A DNA stretch of 42,639 nt from an uncultured Collinsella sp. (GTDB lineage: Bacteria; Actinomycetota; Coriobacteriia; Coriobacteriales; Coriobacteriaceae). Location of the stretch: assembly GCA_958413765.1 (NCBI GenBank), contig CATYVH010000014.1, positions 1 through 42,639 of the forward strand, read 5' to 3'. The position numbers were made by a program, and so were the translations under genes. Each line of letters starts with the position of its first letter. Positions within the stretch are counted from its first letter, which is position 1. Under the pieces are notes generated by a model. It ran no database searches, was not told where the DNA came from, and saw nothing but the letters and a program-made list of their open reading frames with translations. This document shows, one piece after another, positions 16,045 through 24,112 of the stretch.

Positions 16045-16078
16045 AAGACCCGGGCGACCTCGATGTCGCTCGGGTCTT
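16045..16078 (+). terminator. Hairpin between the binding-protein gene and its permease genes
   Basis: 14-bp arms at 16045-16058 (AAGACCCGGGCGAC) and 16065-16078 (GTCGCTCGGGTCTT) pair with one G-U and a 6-nt loop. The following TTGTAAT is a poor U-tract, so it is more likely a partial terminator or a 3' stabiliser that raises binding-protein mRNA over permease mRNA. A smaller stem ATGAGTA/TACTCAT follows within 20 nt. Confidence 0.6.
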
Positions 16079-16139
16079 GTAATGAGTATCCGTACTCATA
16101 TACCAGTTGGTCCTACCGACAAAAGAAAGGGGAGAGAAC

Positions 16140-17096
16140 GTGAACAACTTGCTACGTTTGATTGGAAGGCGTCTTGTGGCGCTGCCGATCATGGCATTGG
16201 GCGTCACCGTCCTGGTGTTCTTCCTTATGTCGTTCTCCAAGACCGACCCCGCCTACACGGCGTTGGGTGACGGTGCCTCGCCCGAGGCGGTTGCCGAGTA
16301 CCATGAGAAGTATGGTCTGGACGACCCCTGGCCTGTGCGCTACGTGCGCTATATGGGCGATTTGATCCATGGTGACATGGGCACCTATGGTGCTGCTCGC
16401 AACTCCGTTGCCAAGCGCATCTCCACGGCCCTGCCCGTCACGATGCAGCTGACCTTCATCGGCCTTGCCATCGGTGCGGTCGTTTCGTTTTTACTCGGCG
16501 TCATCGCGGCACTGTATCGCGACAAATGGCCGGACCAAGTGATCCGCGTCTTTTCCATCGCCGGCTTGGCAACCCCGTCGTTCTGGCTTGCCGTTCTGTT
16601 GATCCTGCTGTTCTCTTCCTACCTTAAGGTGCTTCCGGCATCGGGTGCTCTGCCTCACTTCACCACGAATCCGGCTGGCTATCTGGGACGTATGATCATG
16701 CCCGCTATCGCCTTGGCATTTCCGCTGACGGGCCAGATGACTCGTATCGTGCGTACCGCCATGGTCGAGGAGCTCGATAAGGATTATGTCCGTATGGCTC
16801 GCGGCGCCGGCGTTCCCGAGAAGGTCGTCGTCGGCATCAACGTTCTTCGCAATGCGCTGATCACCCCGGTCACCACCCTCGGTCTTAAGATCGGTTACCT
16901 CATGGGCGGCGCCGTCGTCATCGAGGTTATCTTCAACCTCCCCGGCATGGGCACCGCGATTCTGCAGGGCGTTCAGGGCAACGAGGCGAACCTGGTTCAG
17001 GGCGTCGTTATCGTCGTTGCTCTTGCCTTCATCATCATCAACATCGTGGTTGACATGCTCTACCTGCTCATCAACCCGCGCATCAGGACGGTGTAG
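16140..17096 (+). CDS. ABC transporter permease, DppB/OppB type (sialic acid cluster)
   Basis: A 318-residue inner-membrane permease. It begins LLRLIGRRLVALPIMALGVT, the usual first helix of DppB-type subunits, and shows the KYGLDDP motif in the first outer loop and a BPD_transp_1 domain over about 95-318. The EAA loop MVEELDKDYVRMARGAGVPE, which docks on the ATPase, is intact, and the C-terminal DMLYLLINPRIR is typical. The start is GTG at 16140 with AGGGGAG 6 nt upstream; the frame could extend to a TTG at 16107 but without a ribosome site. It lies 3 nt before the permease-ATPase fusion and would form the channel with that fusion's membrane half. Confidence 0.88.
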   Translation: MNNLLRLIGRRLVALPIMALGVTVLVFFLMSFSKTDPAYTALGDGASPEAVAEYHEKYGLDDPWPVRYVRYMGDLIHGDMGTYGAARNSVAKRISTALPVTMQLTFIGLAIGAVVSFLLGVIAALYRDKWPDQVIRVFSIAGLATPSFWLAVLLILLFSSYLKVLPASGALPHFTTNPAGYLGRMIMPAIALAFPLTGQMTRIVRTAMVEELDKDYVRMARGAGVPEKVVVGINVLRNALITPVTTLGLKIGYLMGGAVVIEVIFNLPGMGTAILQGVQGNEANLVQGVVIVVALAFIIINIVVDMLYLLINPRIRTV

Positions 17097-17099
17097 ATT

Positions 17100-19115
17100 A
17101 TGGTAAAGATTCGAGAGAAGCAAACCGAGCAGCTCGAGAAGGCTGCCTCCAAGGGGCTCAAGCTCGGTGGCTGGAAGAAGATGACGCTGTCTTCTAAGAT
17201 TGCCGCCGTCGTGTTGGTGCTGGTCGCCCTGACTGCGATTCTGGCGCCCCTTCTTGCCCCCTATAGCCCGGTCGAGATTTTTACGGCTCGCCAGGCTCCC
17301 GGCAACGGATTTATCTTCGGTACCGACGATAAGGGTCGCGACATTCTGTCGCGCATGCTCTACGGTGGTCGTTACTCGCTGATTATCGGCTTTGGCGCCA
17401 CTGCCATGGCTCTGGTCTGCGGCTCGGTCGTGGGCGCCCTTGCGGCGGTTTCGCGCAAGGCCGTTTCCGAGACGATCATGCGTATCCTGGACATCATCAT
17501 GTCCATCCCGGGCATCGCCCTCGCGGCCGTCTTCGTCTCCATCCTGGGCAACTCCGTGCCGTCGATCATCTTCGCCATCGGCTTTATGTACACTCCGCAG
17601 ATTGCCCGTATCGTGCGCGCCAACATCGTGTCCGAGTACGGCGAGGACTATGTCCGCGCGGTCATCGTTTCCGGCGCCAAGGCTCCGTGGATTTTGATCA
17701 AGCATGTTCTGCGTAACTGCATCGCCCCGATCATGGTCTTCACCGTTACCCTGGTCGCCGACGCCATCATCTTCGAGGCCTCGCTGACCTTCATCGGCGC
17801 TGGTATCCAGGAGCCCACCGCTACCTGGGGCAACATCCTCGCCGACGCCCGCGGCGGCGTGCTCGCCGGCCGTTGGTGGCAGGCGCTGTTCCCGGGCCTG
17901 GCCATCATGATCACCTGCCTGGCGCTCAACATCCTCTCCGAGGGCATTACCGACGCCATGGCCGCTGCTCCCTCCGCCGCCCTGGATCCGACCGATTCCT
18001 CCAAGCGTCGCGAGGCCGACCTGCTGGTCTCCGACCCCGTTCGCGCCTACAAGGAGCAGGCCCAGTCCCTCTCCGCTCGCCTTGGCGCCCTGCGCGATGT
18101 CGAGCTCAAGCGTGACGATCGCCATGTGCCCGACGAGTCTGTCGAACCGATTCTCTCGGTCCGTGACTTCTGCATTCAGTTTGAGCATCACGGCGATATC
18201 AACGTCGTCGACCATGTCAACTTTGACGTCCGTCCTGGTCAGACCATGGGCCTGGTGGGCGAGTCCGGTTGCGGTAAGTCCATCACCACGCTGGCCATCA
18301 TGGGCCTGACCGACGATGACGAGCACCTTTCCGGCGAGGTCCTCTGGGAGGGCCGCGACCTGCTCAAGATGAGCAAGAAGGAGTGGTTCGGCCTGCGCGG
18401 TACCGATATCGCTATGGTCTATCAGGACGCCCTGTCCTCGCTCAACCCCTCCATGCTCATCTCTGCCCAGATGAAGCAGCTCACCAAGCGCGGCGGCACC
18501 CGCAGCGCCGAGGAACTCCTGGAGCTCGTGGGCCTCGACCCCAAGCGTACGCTCGAGAGCTACCCGCATGAGCTTTCCGGTGGCCAGCGTCAGCGTGTCC
18601 TGATCGCTATGGCCCTTACCCGCGACCCCAAGCTGGTCATCTGCGACGAGCCCACGACCGCTCTGGACGTTACCGTCCAGAAGCAGGTCATCAAGCTGCT
18701 CAACGACCTTCAGGCCAAGCTCGGCTTTGCCATGATCTTCGTCTCGCATGACTTGGCGCTGGTCGCCGAGGTCGCCCATAACATCACGGTTATGTACGCC
18801 GGTCAGGTTATCGAGCAGGCGCCCACCAAGGAGCTGCTCACTAACCCGATCCACGAGTACACCCGCGGTCTTCTGGGCTCCGTTCTGTCCATCGAGAGCG
18901 GTTCGGGCCGTCTGCACCAGGTGCCCGGCGCCGTTCCGAGCCCGCGCGATTTCCCCAAGGGCGATCGCTTCGCGCCCCGCTCGAGCCATCCGCGCATTGG
19001 CCTGGACACCCGTCCGGTCTTCAAGCGCGTGCCCGGCACCGAGCACTTCTATTCCGAGCTCCCCGACGAGGTGCTCAAGGCAAATGGTTTGACCCCTCAC
19101 GCGGAGGTGATGTAG
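17100..19115 (+). CDS. Fused ABC transporter permease (DppC-type) and ATP-binding protein (DppD-type)
   Basis: One 671-residue chain carries two normally separate subunits. Residues 1-290 are a DppC-type permease: a first helix (IAAVVLVLVALTAILAPLLA), FGTDDKGRDILSRMLYGGR and the EAA loop SEYGEDYVRAVIVSGAKAP. A ~50-residue charged linker follows (295-348). Residues 350-600 are a complete ATPase with Walker A GESGCGKS (387-394), signature LSGGQRQRV (492-500), Walker B LVICDEPTTALD (from 512) and the switch histidine (VSHDLALV). The usual C-terminal oligopeptide-ABC motif is present in outline at 621-631 (GDRFAPRSSHP), but the cysteines expected in GCxFxxRC are Asp and Ser. The frame is continuous with no stop at the joint. 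Permease-ATPase fusions of this kind are known in sialic-acid-type Opp transporters and in actinobacteria. Confidence 0.9.
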   Translation: MVKIREKQTEQLEKAASKGLKLGGWKKMTLSSKIAAVVLVLVALTAILAPLLAPYSPVEIFTARQAPGNGFIFGTDDKGRDILSRMLYGGRYSLIIGFGATAMALVCGSVVGALAAVSRKAVSETIMRILDIIMSIPGIALAAVFVSILGNSVPSIIFAIGFMYTPQIARIVRANIVSEYGEDYVRAVIVSGAKAPWILIKHVLRNCIAPIMVFTVTLVADAIIFEASLTFIGAGIQEPTATWGNILADARGGVLAGRWWQALFPGLAIMITCLALNILSEGITDAMAAAPSAALDPTDSSKRREADLLVSDPVRAYKEQAQSLSARLGALRDVELKRDDRHVPDESVEPILSVRDFCIQFEHHGDINVVDHVNFDVRPGQTMGLVGESGCGKSITTLAIMGLTDDDEHLSGEVLWEGRDLLKMSKKEWFGLRGTDIAMVYQDALSSLNPSMLISAQMKQLTKRGGTRSAEELLELVGLDPKRTLESYPHELSGGQRQRVLIAMALTRDPKLVICDEPTTALDVTVQKQVIKLLNDLQAKLGFAMIFVSHDLALVAEVAHNITVMYAGQVIEQAPTKELLTNPIHEYTRGLLGSVLSIESGSGRLHQVPGAVPSPRDFPKGDRFAPRSSHPRIGLDTRPVFKRVPGTEHFYSELPDEVLKANGLTPHAEVM

Positions 19116-19943
19116 ATGAGCGAGACCGCAGTGAACGGCGTCGAGCCGATCATCTTCCTTGATGACGTCCACGTCACCTTTAGGACCCGTACCGGCTCGA
19201 TTCTGCACCCCAACCTGGTTCACGCCGTCCAGGGTGTAACGATTAGGCTCATGCCCGGTCAGACGATCGGCATCGTCGGCGAGTCCGGTTGCGGTAAGTC
19301 CACCACCGCCAACGTCATGTGCGGCCTGCAGGCCCCCACGAGCGGCAAGGTCTACTTTAAGGGCAAGGACGTTACCAAGCGTACCGCCGAGGACCGTCGC
19401 CACATGGGTCGCGTCATCTCGGTCGTGTTCCAGAACCCGGCCACGGCGCTCAACCCCCGCATGGTCGTTCGCGAGCAACTGCTCGACCCCATGCGCGTCC
19501 ACAACCTGGGTACCGAGGCCGAGCAGGAGAAGCGCGTCAAGGAGCTCTTGGAGCTCACCGGTCTGCCCAGCTCCGCCGCCGAGGTTCTTCCCGGCCAGCT
19601 TTCGGGCGGACAGCGCCAGCGCGTCGCAATTGCCCGCGCCCTGTCGCTGAACCCCGATGCCATCATCGCCGACGAGCCCACCTCGGCTCTGGACGTTTCG
19701 GTCCGCGCGCAGATTCTGAACCTGCTGACCGACCTTAAGAAGGAGCTCGGCCTGGCCATGGTGTTCATTAGCCATGACATCCAGACGGTCCGCTATATCT
19801 CTGACGACATCATCGTTATGAATGGCGGCAAGATCGTCGAGCAGGGCGAGGCCAAGCAGGTCTTCCAGCACCCCCAGGACCCCTACACCAAGATGCTGCT
19901 CGGCGCTGCGCCGTCGCTGCTGCATCCCAAGCTCGGCGAGTAG
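19116..19943 (+). CDS. ABC transporter ATP-binding protein, DppF type (sialic acid cluster)
   Basis: A 275-residue cytosolic ATPase that would pair with the ATPase half of the preceding fusion. Walker A GESGCGKST, Q-loop VVFQNPATALNPRM, signature LSGGQRQRVAIARALS, Walker B IIADEPTSALDVS and the H-loop FISHDIQTV are all intact. It ends at DPYTKMLLGAAPSLLHPKLGE, so the C-terminal Cys-containing extension of many OppD/OppF/DppF proteins is missing altogether. ATG 19116 directly follows the TAG of the fusion gene, with a strong GGAGGTGAT ribosome site inside the end of that gene. It is the last transporter gene; a 10-bp hairpin separates it from the esterase genes. Confidence 0.9.
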   Translation: MSETAVNGVEPIIFLDDVHVTFRTRTGSILHPNLVHAVQGVTIRLMPGQTIGIVGESGCGKSTTANVMCGLQAPTSGKVYFKGKDVTKRTAEDRRHMGRVISVVFQNPATALNPRMVVREQLLDPMRVHNLGTEAEQEKRVKELLELTGLPSSAAEVLPGQLSGGQRQRVAIARALSLNPDAIIADEPTSALDVSVRAQILNLLTDLKKELGLAMVFISHDIQTVRYISDDIIVMNGGKIVEQGEAKQVFQHPQDPYTKMLLGAAPSLLHPKLGE

Positions 19944-19959
19944 CCTCGCTTTCCCTCCC

Positions 19960-19987
19960 GTGCGCCCGGTTCCCTTGCCGGGCGCAC
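19960..19987 (+). terminator. Hairpin between transporter and esterase genes
   Basis: Perfect 10-bp GC-rich arms GTGCGCCCGG (19960-19969) and CCGGGCGCAC (19978-19987) with an 8-nt loop. No U-tract follows, so it may be an mRNA-processing or stabilising hairpin rather than a full terminator. Confidence 0.5.
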
Positions 19988-20023
19988 CTCCGTTGCGATT
20001 TCGAAAGGTTGGGTTCACGAGCC

Positions 20024-21001
20024 ATGCCAAGTGCTCAGGAGCTACAACAGCAATTTGGTGAATATCGAGGCGCTATGCCCCGTCCATCGGATTTCGATCT
20101 CTTTTGGAAGGACCGCATGGCCGAGGCCGACGCCGTCGAGCTCGACTACGCGATTGAGGCGGCTTCGGTTGCGGATTCCGCAACCTGTCGGTTTTTCGAC
20201 CTCTGGTATACCGGCATGTGCGGCGCCCGCCTGCACGCCAAGTACCTTAAACCTGTCTCGGACGAGCCCATGCCGCTGGTGCTTCAGTTCCATGGGTATC
20301 CGGGTGCAAGCCGCAGCTGGTTTGAGCAGGCGTCGTTTGCGGGCATGGGCATGGCGCTCATCGCCCTCGATTGCCCCGGCCAAGGAGGTCCCTCCGAGGA
20401 CATTGGTGGATTTGAGGGCACGACGGTTGCCGGGCATATCGTTGCCGGTATCGACGGCGACCCGGCTAACCTCTACTATGTCCGCTTGCACCAAGATATT
20501 CGCATCCTGTGCCGCATCGTTCGCGAGCTCGAGGGCATCGATCTTGCCCGCGTATTTGTGAACGGCGCGTCGCAGGGCGGCGGTTTGGGCATTGCGACCT
20601 GTGCGCTTAACGGCGAGCTTATCAATCGCGCCGCCATCCTCTATCCCTTCCTGTCGGATTTCCGCCTGGTCTGGGATTTGGACGCCGACGATATTGCCTA
20701 CGAGGGTCTGCGCTATTGGTCGCGTTGGTTTGACGAGGACTCGACTCGTATCGAGGAAGCCTATGCCAAGCTGGCGTACTTCGATTCCAAGAATTTTGCC
20801 CCCATGGTCAAGTGCCCCGTGCTGTTTGGCACGGGCACGGCCGATATCGTCTGTCCGCCGGCAACGCAGTTTGCGGTGTACAACAACCTGTCCTGTGATA
20901 AGCGTCATGAGTTCTTTGAGGGCTTTGGCCACGAGGAGATTCAGGATTTTGACGATCTGATCATTCCGTTTTTCTGTGAGGGAGGGGAGGCTCATGTCTA
21001 A
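20024..21001 (+). CDS. AXE1/CE7-family acetyl esterase, possibly acting on O-acetylated sialic acid
   Basis: A 325-residue alpha/beta hydrolase of the acetyl xylan esterase / cephalosporin C deacetylase family. Catalytic Ser183 sits in GASQGGG, Asp274 in GTGTADIVCPP and His303 in GFGHEEI; the HGYPG oxyanion motif is at 90-94. No signal peptide is seen, so it should act on imported substrate. CE7 enzymes are known to remove acetyl groups from small sugars, and AXE1-type genes occur in the pneumococcal nan locus. Its position between a sialic acid transporter and nanA suggests removal of O-acetyl groups before lyase cleavage; that substrate is inferred. The ATG at 20024 has only a distant AAAGG. 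Its last 8 bases overlap the start of the next gene. Confidence 0.82.
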   Translation: MPSAQELQQQFGEYRGAMPRPSDFDLFWKDRMAEADAVELDYAIEAASVADSATCRFFDLWYTGMCGARLHAKYLKPVSDEPMPLVLQFHGYPGASRSWFEQASFAGMGMALIALDCPGQGGPSEDIGGFEGTTVAGHIVAGIDGDPANLYYVRLHQDIRILCRIVRELEGIDLARVFVNGASQGGGLGIATCALNGELINRAAILYPFLSDFRLVWDLDADDIAYEGLRYWSRWFDEDSTRIEEAYAKLAYFDSKNFAPMVKCPVLFGTGTADIVCPPATQFAVYNNLSCDKRHEFFEGFGHEEIQDFDDLIIPFFCEGGEAHV

Positions 21002-21845
21002 GTGCGAGAGCAATGTTGATGAGCTGATAGTCCCCGGGCTCGTGGGAATTCCTGGAACGGTTTCGTCAAGGCTCGCAGAATATCGGGACTGGCACGGTGA
21101 TGTCCAGGCAGATGTTTCTGATTTAGAGACATGCGCTTCGAATCTTGAGGTTCAAGGCCTGGCCATTACGGCGATTGACTTTGTTAACCCCTGCGCTCGT
21201 TACTCGGAGGTTTCCTTTGAGCTCGGTGACGATGCGGTCCACGCTCGCTTGATTGAGCCTGTTGGTCGTGCCCGAGTATCTAAGCGCGTGCCGCTGTGCC
21301 TGATGTTCCACGACATCGATCGGCCTGTGCGTGGCTGGCATCACATGACGAGATTTGCCGCTATGGGGTATGCCGTCCTCGCGCTGGACGATGAGGCGAT
21401 TGGACCCAGCGATCTGCGACAGGGGATTACCTCGCCTGCTTTTGTCAGGCGCGTCCGTTGGGGCTGCGCGTTGGCGGAGGTCGCGCGCAATCTTGATGGC
21501 ATGGACCCCGACCGCATCTTTGCATGGGGCGAGGGGCTTGGCGGCGGAGTCGCGCTGGCGGTTTCTGCTCTGGACGAGCGGGGCCTCGCCTGCACGGCGG
21601 TTGCCAATCCGCTTCCTGGCGGCCTCGAGGCGCTGTCGTCTCGGGTGCGCGGATCGGTGCTCATGGGCACATCGCTTATGGATACCGTGAGCGATTCCAA
21701 GGATCAGTTTGCCGTATTCAACGGTCTTGAGTGTGACCGGAGGCATATCATCTATGCCAAATACGCTCATGAGCGCATCAATGCGTTCGAAAACGAAGTC
21801 GTCGACTTCTTTAACCAAACGTTCTACTCGTGTTCTTTGGCCTAG
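20994..21845 (+). CDS. AXE1/CE7-like protein lacking the catalytic serine (candidate pseudo-esterase)
   Basis: A 283-residue paralogue of the preceding esterase. It can be aligned by eye over the C-terminal half: GTSLMDTVSDSKDQFAVFN against GTGTADIVCPPATQFAVYN, and YAHERINAF against FGHEEIQDF. The triad Asp (230) and His (259) positions are kept, but the nucleophile elbow reads WGEGLGGG, so the Ser is Gly181. The oxyanion motif HGYPG has become HDIDR. The frame is intact and full length, so this is not an ordinary pseudogene. ATG 20994 overlaps the upstream stop by 8 nt with GGGAGGGGAGG upstream, implying coupling. It could be a regulatory or structural partner of the active esterase, a sugar-binding protein, or an enzyme with altered chemistry. 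Function unknown. Confidence 0.75.
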   Translation: MSKCESNVDELIVPGLVGIPGTVSSRLAEYRDWHGDVQADVSDLETCASNLEVQGLAITAIDFVNPCARYSEVSFELGDDAVHARLIEPVGRARVSKRVPLCLMFHDIDRPVRGWHHMTRFAAMGYAVLALDDEAIGPSDLRQGITSPAFVRRVRWGCALAEVARNLDGMDPDRIFAWGEGLGGGVALAVSALDERGLACTAVANPLPGGLEALSSRVRGSVLMGTSLMDTVSDSKDQFAVFNGLECDRRHIIYAKYAHERINAFENEVVDFFNQTFYSCSLA

Positions 21846-21913
21846 ACGGCCTGGACACTGCCAACAAGAGTGGGTGGCATAGGGCCGCCCGCCAGACAAC
21901 TAAGGAGATTCTT

Positions 21914-22834
21914 GTGGCAACTCAGAAATTCACCGGCGTTATCCCTCCCGTCGTTGTTCCCGATACCGAAGATCACCAGCTCGATGTTGCCTCCTTTGAG
22001 CGCAGCATCAACCGCATGATCGATGCCGGCGTCGATGGCCTGTTCTTCTTGGGCTCTTCGGGTGAGGTCGTTTTCTCCACCGACGAGCGTCGTCGCCAGA
22101 TCATCGCCGAGGCCGTCCGCATCGTCGACCACCGCGTGCCTGTTCTGGTCGGCATCATCGATACCGAGACCGAGCGCATGATTGAGCACGGCAAGGTCGC
22201 TCAGGAGCTGGGCGCCGATGCCCTCGTCGCCACCTGCCCGTTCTATGCCCTGCAGGGCATGACCGAGGTCGAGGAGCACTTCCGCATCCTGCACGAGGAG
22301 CTTGACCTGCCCATCTTTGCCTATGACATTCCCGTCTGCGTTCACACCAAGCTCCCCTGGAAGCTCCTTGCCAAGCTCGGCGCCGAGGGCGTCCTTGCTG
22401 GCGTCAAGGATTCCTCGGGTGATGACATCTCGTTCCGCTACCTCGTTCAGGAGAACGAGAAGAACGGCCATCCGATGAGCATCCTCACCGGCCACGAGGT
22501 TGTTGTCGACGGCGCTTACCTCGGTGGCGCCGACGGCTCTGTCCCGGGTCTCGCCAACGTTGAGCCCGAGGGCTACGTTCGTCAGTGGAAGGCCGCTCAG
22601 GCTGGTGACTGGGCTACCGTCAAGGCCGAGCAGGATCGCCTCAATGAGATTTCGCACATCTGGGATGTCACCTCGGGCGTCCAGGGCTATGCCGGTGGCG
22701 TCGGCGCCTTCAAGACCGCTATGAACCTCATGGGTATCTTCGACAGCCCGACCATGCCGCGCCCGGTGAAGGCCATGACCGGCGAGAACGTCGAGGCTAT
22801 TAGGAAGGTCCTCCAGGACAACGGCCTCCTGTAA
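21914..22834 (+). CDS. nanA: N-acetylneuraminate lyase (DHDPS/NAL family aldolase)
   Basis: A 306-residue class I aldolase of the DapA/NanA superfamily; in this context it should split Neu5Ac into ManNAc and pyruvate. The Schiff-base Lys165 (GVKDSSG) and Tyr137 (FAYDIP) fall at the same numbers as in E. coli NanA as I recall it, and the pyruvate-carboxylate loop is GSSGE (47-51; GSTGE is the common lyase form). Start is GTG at 21914 with AAGGAG 6 nt upstream. Sequence alone cannot separate NAL from other pyruvate aldolases (e.g. 2-keto-3-deoxy sugar acid aldolases), so the assignment leans on neighbouring nanK and nanE. A strong hairpin follows. Confidence 0.8.
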   Translation: MATQKFTGVIPPVVVPDTEDHQLDVASFERSINRMIDAGVDGLFFLGSSGEVVFSTDERRRQIIAEAVRIVDHRVPVLVGIIDTETERMIEHGKVAQELGADALVATCPFYALQGMTEVEEHFRILHEELDLPIFAYDIPVCVHTKLPWKLLAKLGAEGVLAGVKDSSGDDISFRYLVQENEKNGHPMSILTGHEVVVDGAYLGGADGSVPGLANVEPEGYVRQWKAAQAGDWATVKAEQDRLNEISHIWDVTSGVQGYAGGVGAFKTAMNLMGIFDSPTMPRPVKAMTGENVEAIRKVLQDNGLL

Positions 22835-22865
22835 AGCTTTCCCAGGCACCCGACCTCGCCGTTCA

Positions 22866-22908
22866 ACCGTGTGGCCATGACTATTAGGTCAATGGCCACA
22901 CGGTTTCT
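22866..22908 (+). terminator. Hairpin after nanA
   Basis: ACCGTGTGGCCAT (22866-22878) pairs with ATGGCCACACGGT (22892-22904), and the stem extends inward with GAC/GTC across a one-base bulge. TTCTC follows. nanK has its own strong ribosome site 80 nt later and possibly its own promoter, although I could not define one. Confidence 0.65.
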
Positions 22909-23006
22909 CGGCGATCTTGGGCACCAGGAAAACCTTTACTGCGCTGTGACGGCTAGCCTGACGGCGCATTTCCTATAGTTGTTTTTTATCTCCGAAGGAG
23001 AGCGAC

Positions 23007-23972
23007 ATGGAGAACAAGTACGTCTGTTCTGTCGATATCGGCGGAACTAAGATCGCGACTGCCATCATGGAGTACCCGGCTGACGGTAGTGTGCCCCATC
23101 CCGTTTTTGAGGCCGAGGTTCCCACCGAGGCCCAAGAGGGCGGCGAGGCCGTCTTCCAGCGTATCGAGGCGTCCATCAAGGCTGCTCTCGAGGCGAATCC
23201 CGATGTCGAGGTCCTTGGCGTCGGTATCGGTGCCGCCGGCGTCGTCGATCCCAAGACGGGCGCCATCGCGTATGCCAATGAGATCATGCCCGGCTGGTCC
23301 GGCGTTCAGTTGGGGCCGCGTCTGCGCGAGGATCTCGGTCTTCCCGTTGCCGTTGTAGGCGACGTGCAGGCTCATGCTCTGGGCGAGGCCCACTGGGGCG
23401 TCGGCAAGGGCAAGTTCTCCGTCTTGTGTCTTGGCATCGGTACGGGCATCGGCGGCGCATATGTCGAGAACGGCCGCGTGATGCAGGGCTTCCATGGTGC
23501 TGCTGGCCATATGGGCCACATCGAGTGCTCGGCTGCCGCCGGCATTCCCTGCGCCTGCGGGCGTTCCGGCCATCTGGAGTCGGTTGCTTCGGGCACTTCC
23601 ATTGGTCGTATGTACGATGAGCGCTTTGGCCGCGTCGACCCCAGCCGTCCTTCGGTCGGTCGCGATGTGAACGACCTGTGCCGTGCAGGCGACGCAAAGG
23701 CGACCGAGGTCATCCATGATGCCGGCTTTGCGTTGGGTGCCAGCTTGGGCTCGCTCGCTAACATCCTGGACCCTGAGGTTATCGTGCTTTCGGGCGGCGT
23801 GATTCACCAAGGTCCCGATTGGCGTTCGCAGACGTGGAAGGATTCGGTGCACGAGGGCTATGCCAGCCAGGCGCTCGATCCGCTTCAGGACACGCCGATC
23901 CTCATCGGTTCTCTGGAGGGCGATGCTCCGCTCATCGGTGCCGCCGAACACCTTCTTGCGTCGTTGAAGTAA
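23007..23972 (+). CDS. nanK: ROK-family sugar kinase, probable N-acetylmannosamine kinase
   Basis: A 321-residue ROK kinase that would phosphorylate ManNAc released by the lyase. The ATP motif DIGGTK is at 10-15, a catalytic-Asp region at VVGDVQAHALGE (Asp119), and GIGTGIGGAY is the sugar/phosphate loop. The ROK zinc motif region reads GHMGHIECSAAAGIPCACGR, continuing SGHLE. His168 or His171 and Cys182/Cys184 are in place, but the position that is usually the third Cys (GC-E) is His189. ATG 23007 has GAAGGAG 6 nt upstream. Substrate specificity (ManNAc against glucose or GlcNAc) is inferred from the adjacent nanA and nanE. Confidence 0.82.
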   Translation: MENKYVCSVDIGGTKIATAIMEYPADGSVPHPVFEAEVPTEAQEGGEAVFQRIEASIKAALEANPDVEVLGVGIGAAGVVDPKTGAIAYANEIMPGWSGVQLGPRLREDLGLPVAVVGDVQAHALGEAHWGVGKGKFSVLCLGIGTGIGGAYVENGRVMQGFHGAAGHMGHIECSAAAGIPCACGRSGHLESVASGTSIGRMYDERFGRVDPSRPSVGRDVNDLCRAGDAKATEVIHDAGFALGASLGSLANILDPEVIVLSGGVIHQGPDWRSQTWKDSVHEGYASQALDPLQDTPILIGSLEGDAPLIGAAEHLLASLK

Positions 23973-23990
23973 ACATAACTACCAAGTGCG

Positions 23991-24086
23991 CCTTCTGAGG
24001 TGCCGCAGATTGACGTGAAAGAGGAGCGAAGCGTACTTCGGTACGCGAGCGACGGTTTGAACGTCAAGGTGCGGTGTCTCAGAAGG
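23991..24086 (+). repeat. Structured 96-nt imperfect palindrome between nanK and nanE
   Basis: Paired segments, from outside in: CCTTCTGAG (23991-23999) with CTCAGAAGG (24078-24086); CCGCA (24003-24007) with TGCGG (24070-24074); TTGACGT (24010-24016) with ACGTCAA (24061-24067); and an apical GCGTAC-TTCG-GTACGC hairpin (24031-24046) with a stable UUCG tetraloop. TGTTTTGAG follows, so it might terminate weakly. Its size, several stem levels and purine-rich internal loops are unlike the simple terminators elsewhere in the window. It could be a REP-like dispersed element, a structured RNA or an RNase processing site. It occupies most of the 140-bp spacer. Confidence 0.7.
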
Positions 24087-24112
24087 CTGTTTTGAGAAAG
24101 GTTGAGTCGCAC

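Noticed and set aside
17380..18010. A frameshift or sequencing error joining two ABC genes
   Set aside because: The frame is open without interruption, the linker has normal codon bias, and such fusions are known in related transporters.
16491..20030. Very long open frame on the minus strand (about 1179 codons) opposite the transporter genes
   Set aside because: It is antisense to four well-supported ABC transporter genes. Its composition (Asp/Gly/His/Gln-rich) is the typical mirror of C-biased codons, and it shows no domain.
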